The notes: generated by a model not told the origin, from the letters alone. Positions 8,021-17,568 are shown, counted from the stretch's first letter. The stretch: 39,604 nt of DNA from Bacteroidaceae bacterium (GCA_024398535.1 JAKSIY010000010.1:1-39604), one strand, 5' to 3'. Made by a program: numbers and translations.

Positions 8021-10081
8021 TCAGCAGACTTCGCTGCCCGGCTTAACCTGCTTTTCTACTGTGGTGACAGCCAGTTTGCCGTCAGCGTCAAGAGCGCTCA
8101 GGATCATGCCCTGGCTCTCAATGCCACGGATCTTGCGTGGTGCCAGGTTGGCAATGAAGCATACCTGCTTGCCCACCAGTTCCTCTGGCTTGTAGTAGGC
8201 TGCAATGCCTGAAAGGATGGTGCGGCCGCCCAGTCCGTCGTCAATCTTGAACTGAAGCAGCTTATCTGCCTTAGGAACCTTCTGGCACTCCAGTACTGTA
8301 CCTACGCGGATATCAAGCTTCTCAAATTCAGGGAATTCAATGTTGGCCTTTATTGGGTTGGCAGGCTTCTCGGCAGCAGCCTTCTTCTCATTCTCTTCCT
8401 TTGACTTGAGCAGTTTCTGTATCTGGGCCTCAATTGCATCGTCCTCAATCTTCTCAAACAGCAGTTCAGGCTTTGCCATGACATGTCCTGCAGCCAGAAG
8501 GTCGATGCTTCCAAGCTGGTTCCAGTCAAAGGTCTCAAGACCAATCATGCCACGCAGTTTCTCACTGCTGAACGGCAGGAACGGCTCAAATGCAATGGCC
8601 AGGTTGGCAACCAGCTGAAGGGCTATGTTGAGGATAGTCTCAACGCGCTTCATGTCTGTCTTTGCAAGCTTCCAAGGCTCTGTATCTGCCAGGTACTTGT
8701 TTCCTATGCGGGCCAGGTTCATGGCCTCTTTCTGAGCCTCACGGAACTTGAAGTTCTCAAGCAGGTTCTCAAGATTCTGCTTTACGTCAGCAAACTCCTT
8801 GAGAGTCTCATTGTCGTAGTCTGTCAGCTCGCCACGCTCTGGAACACTTCCGTTGAAGTACTTCTGTGTCAGCACAAGTGCACGGTTGACGAAGTTGCCA
8901 TATACAGCAACCAGCTCATTGTTGTTGCGTGCCTGGAAATCTTTCCAAGTGAAGTTGTTGTCCTTGGTCTCAGGGGCATTGGCGGTCAGTACGTAACGCA
9001 TTACATCGGCCTTGCCTGGGAAATCCTCAAGGTATTCGTGTACCCATACGGCCCAGTTGCGTGAGGTTGAGATCTTGTCGTCCTCAAGGTTCAGGAACTC
9101 GTTGCTAGGTACATTGTCAGGCAGGATGTAGCTGCCCTCGGCCTTCAGCATCGACGGGAAGACAATGCAGTGGAAGACAATGTTGTCTTTTCCAATGAAG
9201 TGAACCAGACGGGTGTCCTGATCCTTCCACCAAGTCTCCCAGCTGCCCTTCTCAGGATGAGCATCGCACAGTTCCTTTGTATTGCTGATGTAGCCGATAG
9301 GAGCATCGAACCACACGTAGAGAACCTTGCCCTCAGCGCCTTCAACCGGTACTGGAATACCCCAGTCAAGGTCACGGCTTACGGCACGTGGCTGCAGGCC
9401 CATGTCAAGCCAGCTCTTGCACTGACCATATACGTTAGGACGCCACTCCTTGTGGCCCTCAAGAATCCACTTCTCAAGCCACTCCTGGTACTGCTCCAGT
9501 GGCAGGTACCAGTGGGTTGTCTCCTTCATGACTGGCTTGCATCCGGTCACTGTGCTGACAGGATTGATCAGGTCTGTAGGAGAGAGCGATGTACCGCACT
9601 TCTCACACTGGTCGCCGTATGCCTTCTCGTTGTGGCAGTGAGGGCATTCACCGGTAATGTAGCGGTCTGCCAGGAACATCTTTGCCTCTGGGTCATAGTA
9701 CTGCTCGCTGGTCTTCTGTATGAACTTTCCGTTGTCATAGAGCTTGCGGAAGAAGTCCGATGCCAGCTTCTCATGAGTCTCTGAGCTGGTACGTCCGTAG
9801 ATGTCGTAAGAGATACCCATGCCCTTGAAGGTTTCCTTCATCTGGTAGTGGAAACGGTCAATGACATCCTTTGGAGTTACACCCTCCTTCTTTGCGCGGA
9901 TGGTGATAGGCACACCATGCTCGTCGCTGCCACCAATGAACAGGACCTCCTTCTTCTTCAGACGAAGGTATCTGACGTATATGTCTGACGGAATGTACGC
10001 ACCTGCCAGATGACCGATATGAAGCGGTCCGTTGGCGTAAGGCAGAGCTGCCGTCACAAGTGTTCTCTTGTACTCTTTCAT
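8021..10081 (-). CDS. metG: Methionyl-tRNA synthetase
   Basis: The 686-residue enzyme charges tRNA-Met with methionine. The class I HIGH motif is at residues 21-24. A zinc knuckle with cysteines 146, 149, 159 and 162 identifies the MetG type. The second signature reads KISTS at 336-340 instead of KMSKS; this variation is, as far as I recall, common in Bacteroidetes MetG. The anticodon-binding helical domain follows. The last 110 residues or so (from about 575, [20 protein letters not shown]) form the EMAP-II/Trbp111-like tRNA-binding domain that mediates dimerisation. A lysine- and glutamate-rich linker precedes it. It lies 13 bases upstream of ispD on the same strand and may share its transcript. 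Confidence 0.98.
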   Translation of the reverse strand: MKEYKRTLVTAALPYANGPLHIGHLAGAYIPSDIYVRYLRLKKKEVLFIGGSDEHGVPITIRAKKEGVTPKDVIDRFHYQMKETFKGMGISYDIYGRTSSETHEKLASDFFRKLYDNGKFIQKTSEQYYDPEAKMFLADRYITGECPHCHNEKAYGDQCEKCGTSLSPTDLINPVSTVTGCKPVMKETTHWYLPLEQYQEWLEKWILEGHKEWRPNVYGQCKSWLDMGLQPRAVSRDLDWGIPVPVEGAEGKVLYVWFDAPIGYISNTKELCDAHPEKGSWETWWKDQDTRLVHFIGKDNIVFHCIVFPSMLKAEGSYILPDNVPSNEFLNLEDDKISTSRNWAVWVHEYLEDFPGKADVMRYVLTANAPETKDNNFTWKDFQARNNNELVAVYGNFVNRALVLTQKYFNGSVPERGELTDYDNETLKEFADVKQNLENLLENFKFREAQKEAMNLARIGNKYLADTEPWKLAKTDMKRVETILNIALQLVANLAIAFEPFLPFSSEKLRGMIGLETFDWNQLGSIDLLAAGHVMAKPELLFEKIEDDAIEAQIQKLLKSKEENEKKAAAEKPANPIKANIEFPEFEKLDIRVGTVLECQKVPKADKLLQFKIDDGLGGRTILSGIAAYYKPEELVGKQVCFIANLAPRKIRGIESQGMILSALDADGKLAVTTVEKQVKPGSEVC

Positions 10082-10116
10082 CGCTATGCTGTTTTATTTT
10101 TTATCTTTTTGCTTCG

Positions 10117-10124
10117 CAAAGTTA
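10117..10124 (-). promoter_or_regulatory. Probable metG -7 box
   Basis: On the minus strand this reads TAACTTTG, a full match to TAnnTTTG, 36 bases before the metG start. It suggests metG has its own promoter separate from the upstream mannanase gene. No convincing -33 box was found. Confidence 0.55.
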
Positions 10125-10151
10125 CGCTTTTGCGGCGGTATTTCCTAATGG

Positions 10152-11201
10152 TCAGCGTATATCCTCAAGGAAGAGGGTATTCTCTGCTTTGTAGAACTTT
10201 ACGAAGTCATCCTTGGTAGCCAGGTCAGGTGCCGGGCCAAAGTGCTCGGTACTGGCATTGCGCCAGCAGAGCATATAGCTGACAGGGAACTGGTCCAGAA
10301 CCGGTTTCAGGACACGTGTCCACCATGTCGGGTCAGGAGAGTTCTGGTAGCCGCACTCCGTAACAGCCAGCAGCTTGCCATGCTCAGACGCATACTGGGA
10401 AAGGAATTTCAGGTCTGCAGTGCTCTGGGTTACAAAGTCCTTCTCTGTTCCCCACTGGTAGCAGTCTTCACCAATCAGATCTACGCGATCATCACCCGGA
10501 TAGCGCTTCTCAAAGGCATCGGCAGTCCAGTTTCCCTGAAGGTTCGGTGAAAAGCTCCAGACAACATAGTCCTTAAGCTCTTCATTCATGTAATCCTGGA
10601 ACATGTTCCACAAAGCCAGGAACTCATCGTCAGAGCAGAGACGCTGTCCCCACCAGAACCAGCTTCCGTTGTACTCATGCCACGGACGCAGCATGAACGG
10701 AACCTGATTGCCGTTACTGTCCTTAAGCGATGTCAGGAACGTGCGCATGCGACCCATCCAGAGCATGAACAGGTCATGATTCTCGCCGCCGGGAAGAATG
10801 CTCTTTACGGTCTGTCGGTCCGTCACGTCCCATGCGGTTCCACCGGTCTTTGGGTTGCGCGGATGCCACGATATGGTAATTATACCGCCACGCTCATAGT
10901 GATTGATTATCTCATCATGTATGCGGACGAACGGTACGCTGTCAAGATTTTTTGCATCATCTTTTTCAATGCCACCAAGTTCGAATCCCATTACGCCGGG
11001 ATAATCACCTGTCACAAGTCTTGTGTCAGACTTGTCCAGTTCCCATTCCCAGGTAGTGCCATAGAACGGGTCATCCTGATGACCGAACATATAGCCTTTT
11101 TCCTGTATCTTCTGAATACGTTCAACAAGCAGCTGAGCATCTGTCTTCTTTGGGCCGCAAGAGTACAGTAAGACTGCTACGGCAAGGAGGAGTTTTTTCA
11201 T
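10152..11201 (-). CDS. GH26 endo-beta-mannanase-like lipoprotein
   Basis: A 349-residue glycoside hydrolase of family 26, which cleaves beta-1,4-mannans (some members cleave other beta-glucans) by a retaining mechanism. The lipoprotein signal MKKLLLAVAVLLYSC places the lipidated cysteine at residue 15. The next residues (GPKK) are not acidic, so a periplasmic rather than surface location is more likely. The acid/base glutamate is E176 in RPWHEYNGSWFWWG and the nucleophile is E282 in AVTECGY. An aromatic substrate cleft is evident. No mannan-uptake genes adjoin it. It stands alone between yifB and metG, and its leader consists of a seven-base tandem repeat. It could act with transporters elsewhere in the genome. 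Confidence 0.92.
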   Translation of the reverse strand: MKKLLLAVAVLLYSCGPKKTDAQLLVERIQKIQEKGYMFGHQDDPFYGTTWEWELDKSDTRLVTGDYPGVMGFELGGIEKDDAKNLDSVPFVRIHDEIINHYERGGIITISWHPRNPKTGGTAWDVTDRQTVKSILPGGENHDLFMLWMGRMRTFLTSLKDSNGNQVPFMLRPWHEYNGSWFWWGQRLCSDDEFLALWNMFQDYMNEELKDYVVWSFSPNLQGNWTADAFEKRYPGDDRVDLIGEDCYQWGTEKDFVTQSTADLKFLSQYASEHGKLLAVTECGYQNSPDPTWWTRVLKPVLDQFPVSYMLCWRNASTEHFGPAPDLATKDDFVKFYKAENTLFLEDIR

Positions 11202-11202
11202 T

Positions 11203-11251
11203 GGGTTTTGAGTTTTGAGTTTTGGGTTGTGAGTTATGAGTTTTGAGTTTC
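11203..11251. repeat. Tandem heptamer repeat, seven units
   Basis: Seven consecutive 7-base units of the type GAGTTTT fill most of the gap between yifB and the mannanase start. In order they are GGGTTTT, GAGTTTT, GAGTTTT, GGGTTGT, GAGTTAT, GAGTTTT, GAGTTTC. The repeat begins two bases before the mannanase ATG, so it is its immediate untranslated leader. A change in unit number would alter leader length but not the reading frame. Confidence 0.95.
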
Positions 11252-11265
11252 AAATATACAAAAAA

Positions 11266-12825
11266 CTATTCACCCCAGGAACTTCTGTCAAGTTTCCTGT
11301 ACCCGATGGCCTCTGCAATATGGTGGCTTTCAATCCTGTCGCTGCCGTCAAGATCTGCTATTGTCCTGGCAACTCTCAGGATTCTACTGTATGCGCGGGC
11401 AGAGAGGTTCAGACGCTCCATTGCACTCATCAGCAGATGCTTGCCGCCAGAATCGGGCGATGCATACAGAAGGCACTGCCTTGGGTTCATCTGGGCGTTG
11501 CAGTGCACTCCCGGACACTCCTTGAAGCGCTCGTTCTGGATGTTTCTGGCGGCCACGACCCTTTTCCTTATCTCAAGACTTGATTCCGGCCTGACATTTC
11601 CGTTGTCAATAAGCTTCTGGAACTCTACATTCAGCACTTCACTCTGTATGTCAATCCTGTCCATTAAAGGTCCGGAAATCCGGCCCAGATACCTCTGGAC
11701 AGCACCTGGGGGACATGTGCAGACTCTGGTCGGGTGGTTGTAATACCCGCATCGGCATGGGTTCATTGAGGCAATGAGCATGAATGACGACGGATATGAT
11801 ACTGTATATTTTGCCCTGGCAATGTTTATGCACCGGTCCTCAAGGGGTTGCCTGAGCATCTCAAGCACATGCGACGAGTATTCAGGAAGCTCATCCAGGT
11901 AAAGGATTCCATTATGGGCAAGAGAGATTTCTCCAGGCTGGGCATTCTGGCCACCTCCGGTCAGAGCTGTCCCTGAGATAGTGTGATGCGGACTGCGGAA
12001 AGGCCGGTCAACAATCAGGCCGGTCACGCCTTTGGCAACGCCAGCAACGGAATGAATCTTGGTCGTCTCAAGGCTCTCTTCAAGAGTCAGAGGAGGCAGA
12101 ATCGTCCTGAGTCTCTTGGCAAGCATCGACTTTCCGCTGCCGGGAGGTCCTATAAGAAGCACGTTGTGTCCTCCGGCTGCAGCAACCTCAAGAGCGCGTT
12201 TCACGGACTCCTGTCCTCTGACATCAGAGAAATCCTCCTGCAAGAGAGTGCTGCACACAGAATCCTCATTCTCAGTGAACAGGCGGGCACTTGGGTTCTC
12301 TTCGGGTTCCAGACTGTCATCGCCATTAAGGAAGCCAATTACCTGTCCCAGATGGTCTGCGCCATATACCTTGAGACCCTCAACCACGGCAGCCTCGGCT
12401 GCATTTTTCCTGGGCAGGATAAGCCCTTCAAAACCCTGTTCCCTGGCAATGACCGCAATAGGCAATGCTCCCCTCAGTGGGGCCAGACTGCCATCCAGGC
12501 CCAATTCGCCCATCATCATGTAGCGTCCCAGTCTGTCCGATGAGATCTGTCCGTCCGATGCCAGGATGCCAATTGCCAGCGGCAGATCGTACGACGAGCC
12601 CTCCTTGCGGATGTTCGCAGGGGCCATGTTGATGATAATCTGTTTTGAGGGAAATCTGATCCCATACTGTGAAAGCGCAGAGATTATGCGCTCGTGACTC
12701 TCGCGGACAGCACTGTCCGGAAGTCCAACCAGAAAATACTTAATTCCTCTGGCAGTTGAAACCTCTATGGTCACAACACATGCGTCGATCCCTTGGAGCG
12801 CCGCACCGAATACCTTTGTCAACAT
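11266..12825 (-). CDS. yifB: YifB/ComM-like AAA+ ATPase (Mg-chelatase family)
   Basis: A 519-residue ATPase of the YifB/ComM family. ComM is a helicase that extends branch migration when DNA taken up by transformation recombines with the chromosome; the role in Bacteroidetes is not settled. The N-terminal ChlI-like domain spans about 1-185, with MAPANIRKEGSSYDLPLA near 68-85. The Walker A motif GPPGSGKS is at 226-233, and the Walker B region GILYLDELPEY near 306-316. A cysteine-rich finger (CRCGYYNHPTRVCTC) lies near 350-364, and the C-terminal Mg-chelatase subdomain follows. Length is normal. The gene ends with TAG, which matters for interpreting the TAG in the SusC gene. It lies 38 bases behind the thioredoxin-fold gene and is probably co-transcribed. 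Confidence 0.95.
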   Translation of the reverse strand: MLTKVFGAALQGIDACVVTIEVSTARGIKYFLVGLPDSAVRESHERIISALSQYGIRFPSKQIIINMAPANIRKEGSSYDLPLAIGILASDGQISSDRLGRYMMMGELGLDGSLAPLRGALPIAVIAREQGFEGLILPRKNAAEAAVVEGLKVYGADHLGQVIGFLNGDDSLEPEENPSARLFTENEDSVCSTLLQEDFSDVRGQESVKRALEVAAAGGHNVLLIGPPGSGKSMLAKRLRTILPPLTLEESLETTKIHSVAGVAKGVTGLIVDRPFRSPHHTISGTALTGGGQNAQPGEISLAHNGILYLDELPEYSSHVLEMLRQPLEDRCINIARAKYTVSYPSSFMLIASMNPCRCGYYNHPTRVCTCPPGAVQRYLGRISGPLMDRIDIQSEVLNVEFQKLIDNGNVRPESSLEIRKRVVAARNIQNERFKECPGVHCNAQMNPRQCLLYASPDSGGKHLLMSAMERLNLSARAYSRILRVARTIADLDGSDRIESHHIAEAIGYRKLDRSSWGE

Positions 12826-12863
12826 TGAATAATATCATAATATCTGATTTTTGGTGTGTCAAT

Positions 12864-13868
12864 TTATTTCTTCTTGTCCTTCAGAACCTCGTCCAGACGG
12901 GTCTTCACGGCAGTGAGGTCCGTATTGCGGGAAATTATGCGCCCGCTGGGAGCAAGCACTATATAGAATGGCAGTTCATCAAAAGTGGTCTGCTGTACCA
13001 GTCTGCCGCCCCAGCCGCCCTGGTCACAATACTGACTCCAGTCAAGGCTGTCCTCCTTTACAGCCTCCATCCACCGGTCTGCATTGGCATCGAGCGAGAT
13101 ACCTGCCAGATGGAAATCCTTCTTCTTGTACTCTTCTGCCAGTCCTGCCAGCTCCCGATGCGCCTTGCGGCTGGCTTCATCCCATGATGCCCACACGCAT
13201 ACCAGCATGTGTCCGGTCTTGCAGATATCCGTAATCCTGACTTTCTGCATCAGGGTGTCACGCAGATTCATTGTGGTAAGGATGCCATTGAAACGGCTAA
13301 CCTCAGAGGCATCCCTCTTCAGGTTAGACACAAAGATATTGTCAAGCATCTGCCCGCTCATCAGCTCTATGATGTCCAGGATTCTCTTGTCAGAAGCGTC
13401 AGGGGACATACTGTACTCATACAGCAGGTACGGCACGACCTCTGAAGATGGGTCACGTCTTACAAGAGTGTCGATGCAGTCAATATAGTTGCCCTCAGAA
13501 AGTGAGGCCACGAATTCCCTGTACTCCTCATTGTAGATACCGCCGCTGACCGTAGCCATGCTGTCGGTCAGACTGCGCTCGTAGGTTGCCTCAAGCTGCG
13601 GAGCGGCAAAGACAATATCCCTGCGGCCGTCACTGTAGAGAATGAGCAGAGGCGTAACGGTATCAGTTTCACACACATAGGTAAAACTTCCGTTTTCAGG
13701 CCTGATGGTGTCTATCCGGTCATAACGCGAGTCCAGACCGGTCACCAGAATGGGAATGCTGTCAGCTGCATCGACCGTGCCATGAAGCACAAAGGCATCG
13801 GACTGCTTCCTGCAGGCAATCGCAAACGGCAGGAGCACAATCAGCAGAAACAGGTTACGCACTCTCAT
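12864..13868 (-). CDS. Thioredoxin-fold lipoprotein lacking CXXC
   Basis: A 334-residue lipoprotein with lipobox cysteine C19 (LPFAIAC). The N-terminal half (about 25-110) looks like the DUF4369-type beta domain common in Bacteroidetes. The C-terminal part (about 205-334) is a TlpA/thioredoxin-like fold, with strand LVCVWASWDEASRKAH at 222-237 and the cis-proline loop FDELPFYIVLAPSG near 296-309. The active site that would read WCxxC reads WASWDEAS, so both redox cysteines are missing and disulfide exchange is not expected. It may bind a partner or small molecule instead. It follows typA by 15 bases and precedes yifB, suggesting one transcript. Confidence 0.82.
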   Translation of the reverse strand: MRVRNLFLLIVLLPFAIACRKQSDAFVLHGTVDAADSIPILVTGLDSRYDRIDTIRPENGSFTYVCETDTVTPLLILYSDGRRDIVFAAPQLEATYERSLTDSMATVSGGIYNEEYREFVASLSEGNYIDCIDTLVRRDPSSEVVPYLLYEYSMSPDASDKRILDIIELMSGQMLDNIFVSNLKRDASEVSRFNGILTTMNLRDTLMQKVRITDICKTGHMLVCVWASWDEASRKAHRELAGLAEEYKKKDFHLAGISLDANADRWMEAVKEDSLDWSQYCDQGGWGGRLVQQTTFDELPFYIVLAPSGRIISRNTDLTAVKTRLDEVLKDKKK

Positions 13869-13883
13869 TCCTGTAACAGATTT

Positions 13884-15680
13884 TTACTGCTTGTTTGCAC
13901 GCTTACGCTCAAGCTCATCAAGGATGATCTTACGCATACGCATGCTCTTTGGAGTTACCTCAACATATTCATCGGTCTTGATATACTCAAGAGCCTCTTC
14001 AAGTGAGAATACGATAGGCGGAACAATCTTTGCCTTCTCATCGGCACCGCTGGCACGCATGTTTGTAAGCTGCTTTGCCTTGGTGACATTGATTACCAGA
14101 TCCTTCTCATGGACATGCTCTCCCACGACCTGACCGGCATAGACCTGATCCTGCGGATTGACAAAGAACTTGCCACGGTCCTGAAGTTTGTCAAGTGCGT
14201 ATGCAAATACGGTACCTGTCTCCATGGCAACCATGGAACCGTTGGTACGACGCTCCATATCACCCTTGTATGGCTGATACTCCTTGAATCTGTGAGCCAT
14301 GATTGCTTCACCCTGCGATGCAGTCAATACATTGGTACGCAGACCGATGATACCTCTTGACGGGATGTCAAACGTAATGATCTGACGGTCACCCTGGGTC
14401 TCCATTGAAGTAAGGTCACCCTTGCGGCGGGTTGCCAGGTCAATCATCTTGCTGCTGAACTCCTCAGGCACACTGATGGTCAGCTCCTCAACAGGCTCGC
14501 ACTTTACACCGTCAATCTCCTTCATGATGACCTGAGGCTGACCTACCTGAAGCTCATAGCCCTCGCGGCGCATGGTCTCAACAAGAATTGAAAGATGCAG
14601 AACGCCACGGCCTGACACTATCCACTTTCCGTCTTCCTCAGACTTCTGTACGCGCAGTGCCAGGTTCTTGTCCAGCTCAAGAGCCAGACGGTCCTGGATA
14701 TGACGTGAAGTCACGAACTTACCCTCCTTGCCAAAGAATGGCGAGTCATTGATGGCAAAAAGCATGCTCATGGTCGGCTCGTCTATGGCAATAGGTGGCA
14801 GTGGTTCAGGATTTTCAAGGCTGCAGATTGTATCACCGATCTCAAACTTCTCAAGTCCGATGATTGCGCAGATATCGCCGGCATCGACAGACTCAACGCG
14901 CTTGCGGCCCATGCCCTCAAAAATATGGAGTTCCTTGATCTTGACTCTTTCAATGGTGCCGTCCCTGTGGGCAATGTTGCAGTTCATGCCCTCAGTCAAG
15001 GTACCGCGATGCACACGGCCGATGGCAATTCTGCCGGTATATGAAGAGTAGTCAAGTGATGTGATCAGCATCTGGAGCGAACCTTCCTCCTGCTTTGGTG
15101 CAGGAATGGTCTCAATGATTGTATCAAGAAGAGCCAGGATATTGTCAGTAGGCTTCTGGTAGTCAGTGCTCATCCAGCCCTGCTTGGCAGAACCGTAGAT
15201 GACAGGAAAATCAAGCTGGTCCTCTGTTGCGTCCAGGGCGAACATCAGGTCAAAGACCATTTCGTAAACCTCTTCAGGACGGCAATTAGGCTTATCCACC
15301 TTATTTATAACAACTATAGGCTTAAGTCCAATCTCAAGAGCCTTCTGCAACACAAAGCGTGTCTGTGGCATCGGGCCTTCAAAGGCATCGACCAGCAGGA
15401 TGCAGCCATCGGCCATGTTGAGGACGCGTTCAACCTCACCGCCAAAGTCAGAGTGACCCGGGGTGTCAATGATGTTTATCTTGACATCCTTATACGTGAT
15501 TGACACGTTCTTTGAAAGGATGGTTATACCTCTTTCCCTTTCAAGATCGTTGTTGTCAAGCATAAGTTCTCCCTTGGCCTGGTTATCCCTGAAAAGGTTG
15601 CCGGCCAGCATCATCTTATCTACAAGTGTAGTCTTTCCGTGGTCAACGTGTGCAATGATTGCAATGTTCCTTATTTCCAT
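13884..15680 (-). CDS. typA: Ribosome-associated GTPase BipA/TypA
   Basis: This 598-residue translational GTPase binds ribosomes and helps 50S assembly and stress adaptation. The G domain shows AHVDHGKTT near 10-18, DTPGH near 71-75 and NKVDKP near 125-130. Domain 2 and EF-G-like domains III and V follow. The family-specific C-terminal domain contains [14 protein letters not shown] near 546-559. Length matches the family. The start is supported by the conserved [15 protein letters not shown] opening. It is transcribed divergently from rpsO and probably leads an operon with the thioredoxin-fold gene and yifB. Confidence 0.98.
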   Translation of the reverse strand: MEIRNIAIIAHVDHGKTTLVDKMMLAGNLFRDNQAKGELMLDNNDLERERGITILSKNVSITYKDVKINIIDTPGHSDFGGEVERVLNMADGCILLVDAFEGPMPQTRFVLQKALEIGLKPIVVINKVDKPNCRPEEVYEMVFDLMFALDATEDQLDFPVIYGSAKQGWMSTDYQKPTDNILALLDTIIETIPAPKQEEGSLQMLITSLDYSSYTGRIAIGRVHRGTLTEGMNCNIAHRDGTIERVKIKELHIFEGMGRKRVESVDAGDICAIIGLEKFEIGDTICSLENPEPLPPIAIDEPTMSMLFAINDSPFFGKEGKFVTSRHIQDRLALELDKNLALRVQKSEEDGKWIVSGRGVLHLSILVETMRREGYELQVGQPQVIMKEIDGVKCEPVEELTISVPEEFSSKMIDLATRRKGDLTSMETQGDRQIITFDIPSRGIIGLRTNVLTASQGEAIMAHRFKEYQPYKGDMERRTNGSMVAMETGTVFAYALDKLQDRGKFFVNPQDQVYAGQVVGEHVHEKDLVINVTKAKQLTNMRASGADEKAKIVPPIVFSLEEALEYIKTDEYVEVTPKSMRMRKIILDELERKRANKQ

Positions 15681-15699
15681 AGTCTTCTATAATCGGATG

Positions 15700-15707
15700 C
15701 AAAGGTA
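15700..15707 (-). promoter_or_regulatory. Probable typA -7 box
   Basis: On the minus strand it reads TACCTTTG, matching TAnnTTTG, 19 bases upstream of the typA start codon. That implies a very short leader. No -33 match was identified. Confidence 0.55.
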
Positions 15708-15730
15708 CTGCAAAAAATCGTACGATTCTC

Positions 15731-15761
15731 TTGTGTGACAGAAAAAGAAGCTCTATCTTTG
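15731..15761 (+). promoter_or_regulatory. rpsO promoter
   Basis: A TTG at 15731-15733 and a TATCTTTG box at 15754-15761 are about 20 bases apart, the Bacteroidetes primary-sigma arrangement. The expected transcript start lies about 20 bases before the rpsO ATG. This also argues against the longer in-frame start at 15731, which lies inside the promoter. Confidence 0.65.
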
Positions 15762-15790
15762 CGCCCGCTAAATCACTAAACAGTACAAAA

Positions 15791-16060
15791 ATGTATTTAA
15801 GCAAGGAGAAAAAACAAGAAATCTTTGGACAGTACGGAAAGTCTAACACGGATACTGGCTCACCAGAAGCTCAGATTGCCCTGTTCTCATACCGTATTTC
15901 CCACCTGACGGAGCACCTCAAGGTGAACCGTAAAGATTATAGCACAGAGAGAGCACTGACTCAGCTTGTAGGTAAGCGCCGCGCGCTGCTCAATTACCTG
16001 AAGTCTCAGGACATTGAGCGCTACCGTGCAATCGTCAAGGCTCTTGGTCTTCGTAAGTAA
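15791..16060 (+). CDS. rpsO: 30S ribosomal protein S15
   Basis: The 89-residue S15 protein binds 16S rRNA in the central domain and makes intersubunit bridge contacts. The S15 family core is clear: [16 protein letters not shown] (about 20-35), [15 protein letters not shown] and [11 protein letters not shown] (about 59-69). The start [12 protein letters not shown] is chosen because it gives the family length and follows a good promoter. The open frame upstream adds 20 unrelated residues. A strong terminator follows, so it is a single-gene unit. Confidence 0.98.
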   Translation: MYLSKEKKQEIFGQYGKSNTDTGSPEAQIALFSYRISHLTEHLKVNRKDYSTERALTQLVGKRRALLNYLKSQDIERYRAIVKALGLRK

Positions 16061-16080
16061 GATCTGGCTAAAAACCACTA

Positions 16081-16120
16081 AGGAAGCCGCATTCAATAAA
16101 GGATGCGGCTTCCTTTTCCT
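16081..16120 (+). terminator. Intrinsic terminator after rpsO
   Basis: A perfect 12-bp stem pairs AGGAAGCCGCAT (16081-16092) with ATGCGGCTTCCT (16103-16114) around a ten-base loop, followed by a T-rich tail. It lies 20 bases past the rpsO stop. Confidence 0.92.
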
Positions 16121-16152
16121 TTTGTACGAACAAACACCTTTATAATAATTAT

Positions 16153-16692
16153 ATGAAAACCAAGACGGCAACCGTTTTCTGTGCATCAAGTTCCAGGGTT
16201 CCGCAGATATACCTTGACACCGCCTATCGTCTGGGGGCTATGCTGGCCGATGCCGGTATCACACTTCTGACCGGAGGCGGATCTGACGGCCTGATGCGGC
16301 GCATGCAGGACGGCGCTCTTGATGCCGGCGGTCATGTTGAGGCCATAATCCCGCAATTCATGATCGATGCCGGCTGGCTGCATGAAGGAGTCAAGAAAAT
16401 TCAGATTACGGAAACCATGTCGGAACGTAAGGAGTTGCTCATCTCGCAGGCAGATGTACTCCTGGTTCTGCCCGGCGGATGCGGTACTCTTGACGAATTG
16501 GGCGACGAGCTGGTAGCCAGGCAGTTGCCACTTTCTGCGAAGGATAGCAGAATCCGCAATACCGAAGGCTTTTATGACCCTTTGCTGGGGCAGTTTGAAA
16601 GATATGCCGCCCAGGGATTCATGAGAAACGACGACCTGAAGCTCTGGAGAGTGGCAAAAACAGCAGAAGAACTCGTTTCGCTGCTTGATTAG
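16153..16692 (+). CDS. LOG-family nucleoside 5'-monophosphate phosphoribohydrolase
   Basis: A 179-residue protein of the LOG (TIGR00730) family. Its members release a base from nucleoside monophosphates; in plants they activate cytokinins, while the bacterial substrate is often unclear. The Rossmann nucleotide-binding region includes LLTGGGSDGLM near 38-48. MSERK is at 89-93, and the signature PGGCGTLDE at 107-115 carries the catalytic glutamate. The usual GGGxxGLMG has a small change (GLMR). It starts 33 bases after the rpsO terminator. It ends with TAG, 55 bases before the hemD -7 box. Confidence 0.9.
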   Translation: MKTKTATVFCASSSRVPQIYLDTAYRLGAMLADAGITLLTGGGSDGLMRRMQDGALDAGGHVEAIIPQFMIDAGWLHEGVKKIQITETMSERKELLISQADVLLVLPGGCGTLDELGDELVARQLPLSAKDSRIRNTEGFYDPLLGQFERYAAQGFMRNDDLKLWRVAKTAEELVSLLD

Positions 16693-16747
16693 CCCCTGAT
16701 TTGCTATCTTTTTGTCTATCAACGCTCCATATTTAAGATATTTTCAG

Positions 16748-16755
16748 TACCTTTG
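16748..16755 (+). promoter_or_regulatory. -7 box for the hemD-rnpA-yidD-tatD operon
   Basis: TACCTTTG matches TAnnTTTG and lies about 70 bases upstream of the hemD TTG start. That leaves a transcript leader of about 63 bases. No -33 box stands out. Confidence 0.5.
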
Positions 16756-16767
16756 TGCGCTCAAATG

Positions 16768-16816
16768 GCCAGATGGGTTCTCTGGCTGAGAGAGGTATTA
16801 TGGTAAACTCTAATAC
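16768..16816 (+). promoter_or_regulatory. Two-hairpin leader before hemD
   Basis: The first perfect hairpin pairs GCCAGA (16768-16773) with TCTGGC (16781-16786). The second pairs GTATTA (16795-16800) with TAATAC (16811-16816), ending eight bases before the TTG start. The leader matches no riboswitch family I know. It contains CTGAGA, but the other conserved parts of a TPP riboswitch are absent. It could modulate translation from the weak start codon. Confidence 0.45.
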
Positions 16817-16824
16817 AGTACGCT

Positions 16825-17568
16825 TTGAAAGTAAATAAAATTCTCATATCGCAGCCAGCACCGGCCAACGGCAAGTCACCATATTTCGACATTGCCCAGA
16901 AGTATGGAATAGAGGTGGTGTTCCGTCCTTTCATAAAGGTTGAGAGTCTTCCTGTGAAGGAATTCAGACAGCAGCGCGTCAACATCACTGACCATACTGC
17001 AATCGTATTCACTTCAAGACATGCAGTGGACCACTTCTTCAAGATGTGCGGCGAACTCAGAATAACTATTTCTGAGGAAATGAAGTATTTCTGCATCTCG
17101 GAACAGGTAGCACTTTATATCCAGAAGTACGTACAATACCGCAAGCGCAAAGTGTTCTTCGGCACCACAGGAAAGGTAGAGGGCATGATGCCGCAGATCA
17201 TCAAGCACAAGACAGAGACCTACTTCATACCAACCTCGAACGTACATACCAGCGAACTCAAGGGGCTTCTTGACAAGAGCAACATCAAGCATTCCGAGGC
17301 TGTGATGTACAGAACCGTAAGCAATGACTTTGCTCCAGAAGAGATGGCCGGATTTGACATGATGGTATTCTTCAGCCCGGCAGGCGTTGACTCACTGCAG
17401 AAGAACTTCCCTGACTTCAAGCAGGACAATGTCCTTTTTGGCTGTTTTGGTGACGTCACCGCAAAGGCAATTGAGGACGCAGGCTTCAGACTTGACATCA
17501 AGGCTCCTACAGAGGGCGTGACATCAATGTCTGCAGCAATTGAATTATATCTCTCAAAGAACCAGTAA
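16825..17568 (+). CDS. hemD: Uroporphyrinogen-III synthase
   Basis: The 247-residue enzyme closes and isomerises hydroxymethylbilane to uroporphyrinogen III in heme and corrin synthesis. The sequence agrees with the Bacteroides HemD type over its length: KILISQPAPANGKSPYFDIA at the start, VFTSRHAVDHFF (about 53-64), YIQKYVQYRKRKVFFG (about 93-108) and FFSPAGVDSL near 185-194. It begins with TTG. There is an in-frame stop at 16804-16806 and no ATG before well inside the conserved domain, so TTG is forced. It leads an operon with rnpA 15 bases downstream. Confidence 0.92.
   Translation: MKVNKILISQPAPANGKSPYFDIAQKYGIEVVFRPFIKVESLPVKEFRQQRVNITDHTAIVFTSRHAVDHFFKMCGELRITISEEMKYFCISEQVALYIQKYVQYRKRKVFFGTTGKVEGMMPQIIKHKTETYFIPTSNVHTSELKGLLDKSNIKHSEAVMYRTVSNDFAPEEMAGFDMMVFFSPAGVDSLQKNFPDFKQDNVLFGCFGDVTAKAIEDAGFRLDIKAPTEGVTSMSAAIELYLSKNQ

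Noticed and set aside
8483-9784. Two long open frames on the plus strand inside metG
   Set aside because: They are antisense to a strongly conserved gene, and their translations lack domain features; typical shadows of biased codon use.
11203-11251. CRISPR-like array
   Set aside because: Units are seven bases with no spacers; it is a simple tandem repeat.
16762-16824. TPP riboswitch before hemD
   Set aside because: CTGAGA is present, but the second conserved pyrophosphate-sensing half is absent and the gene is not a thiamine gene.
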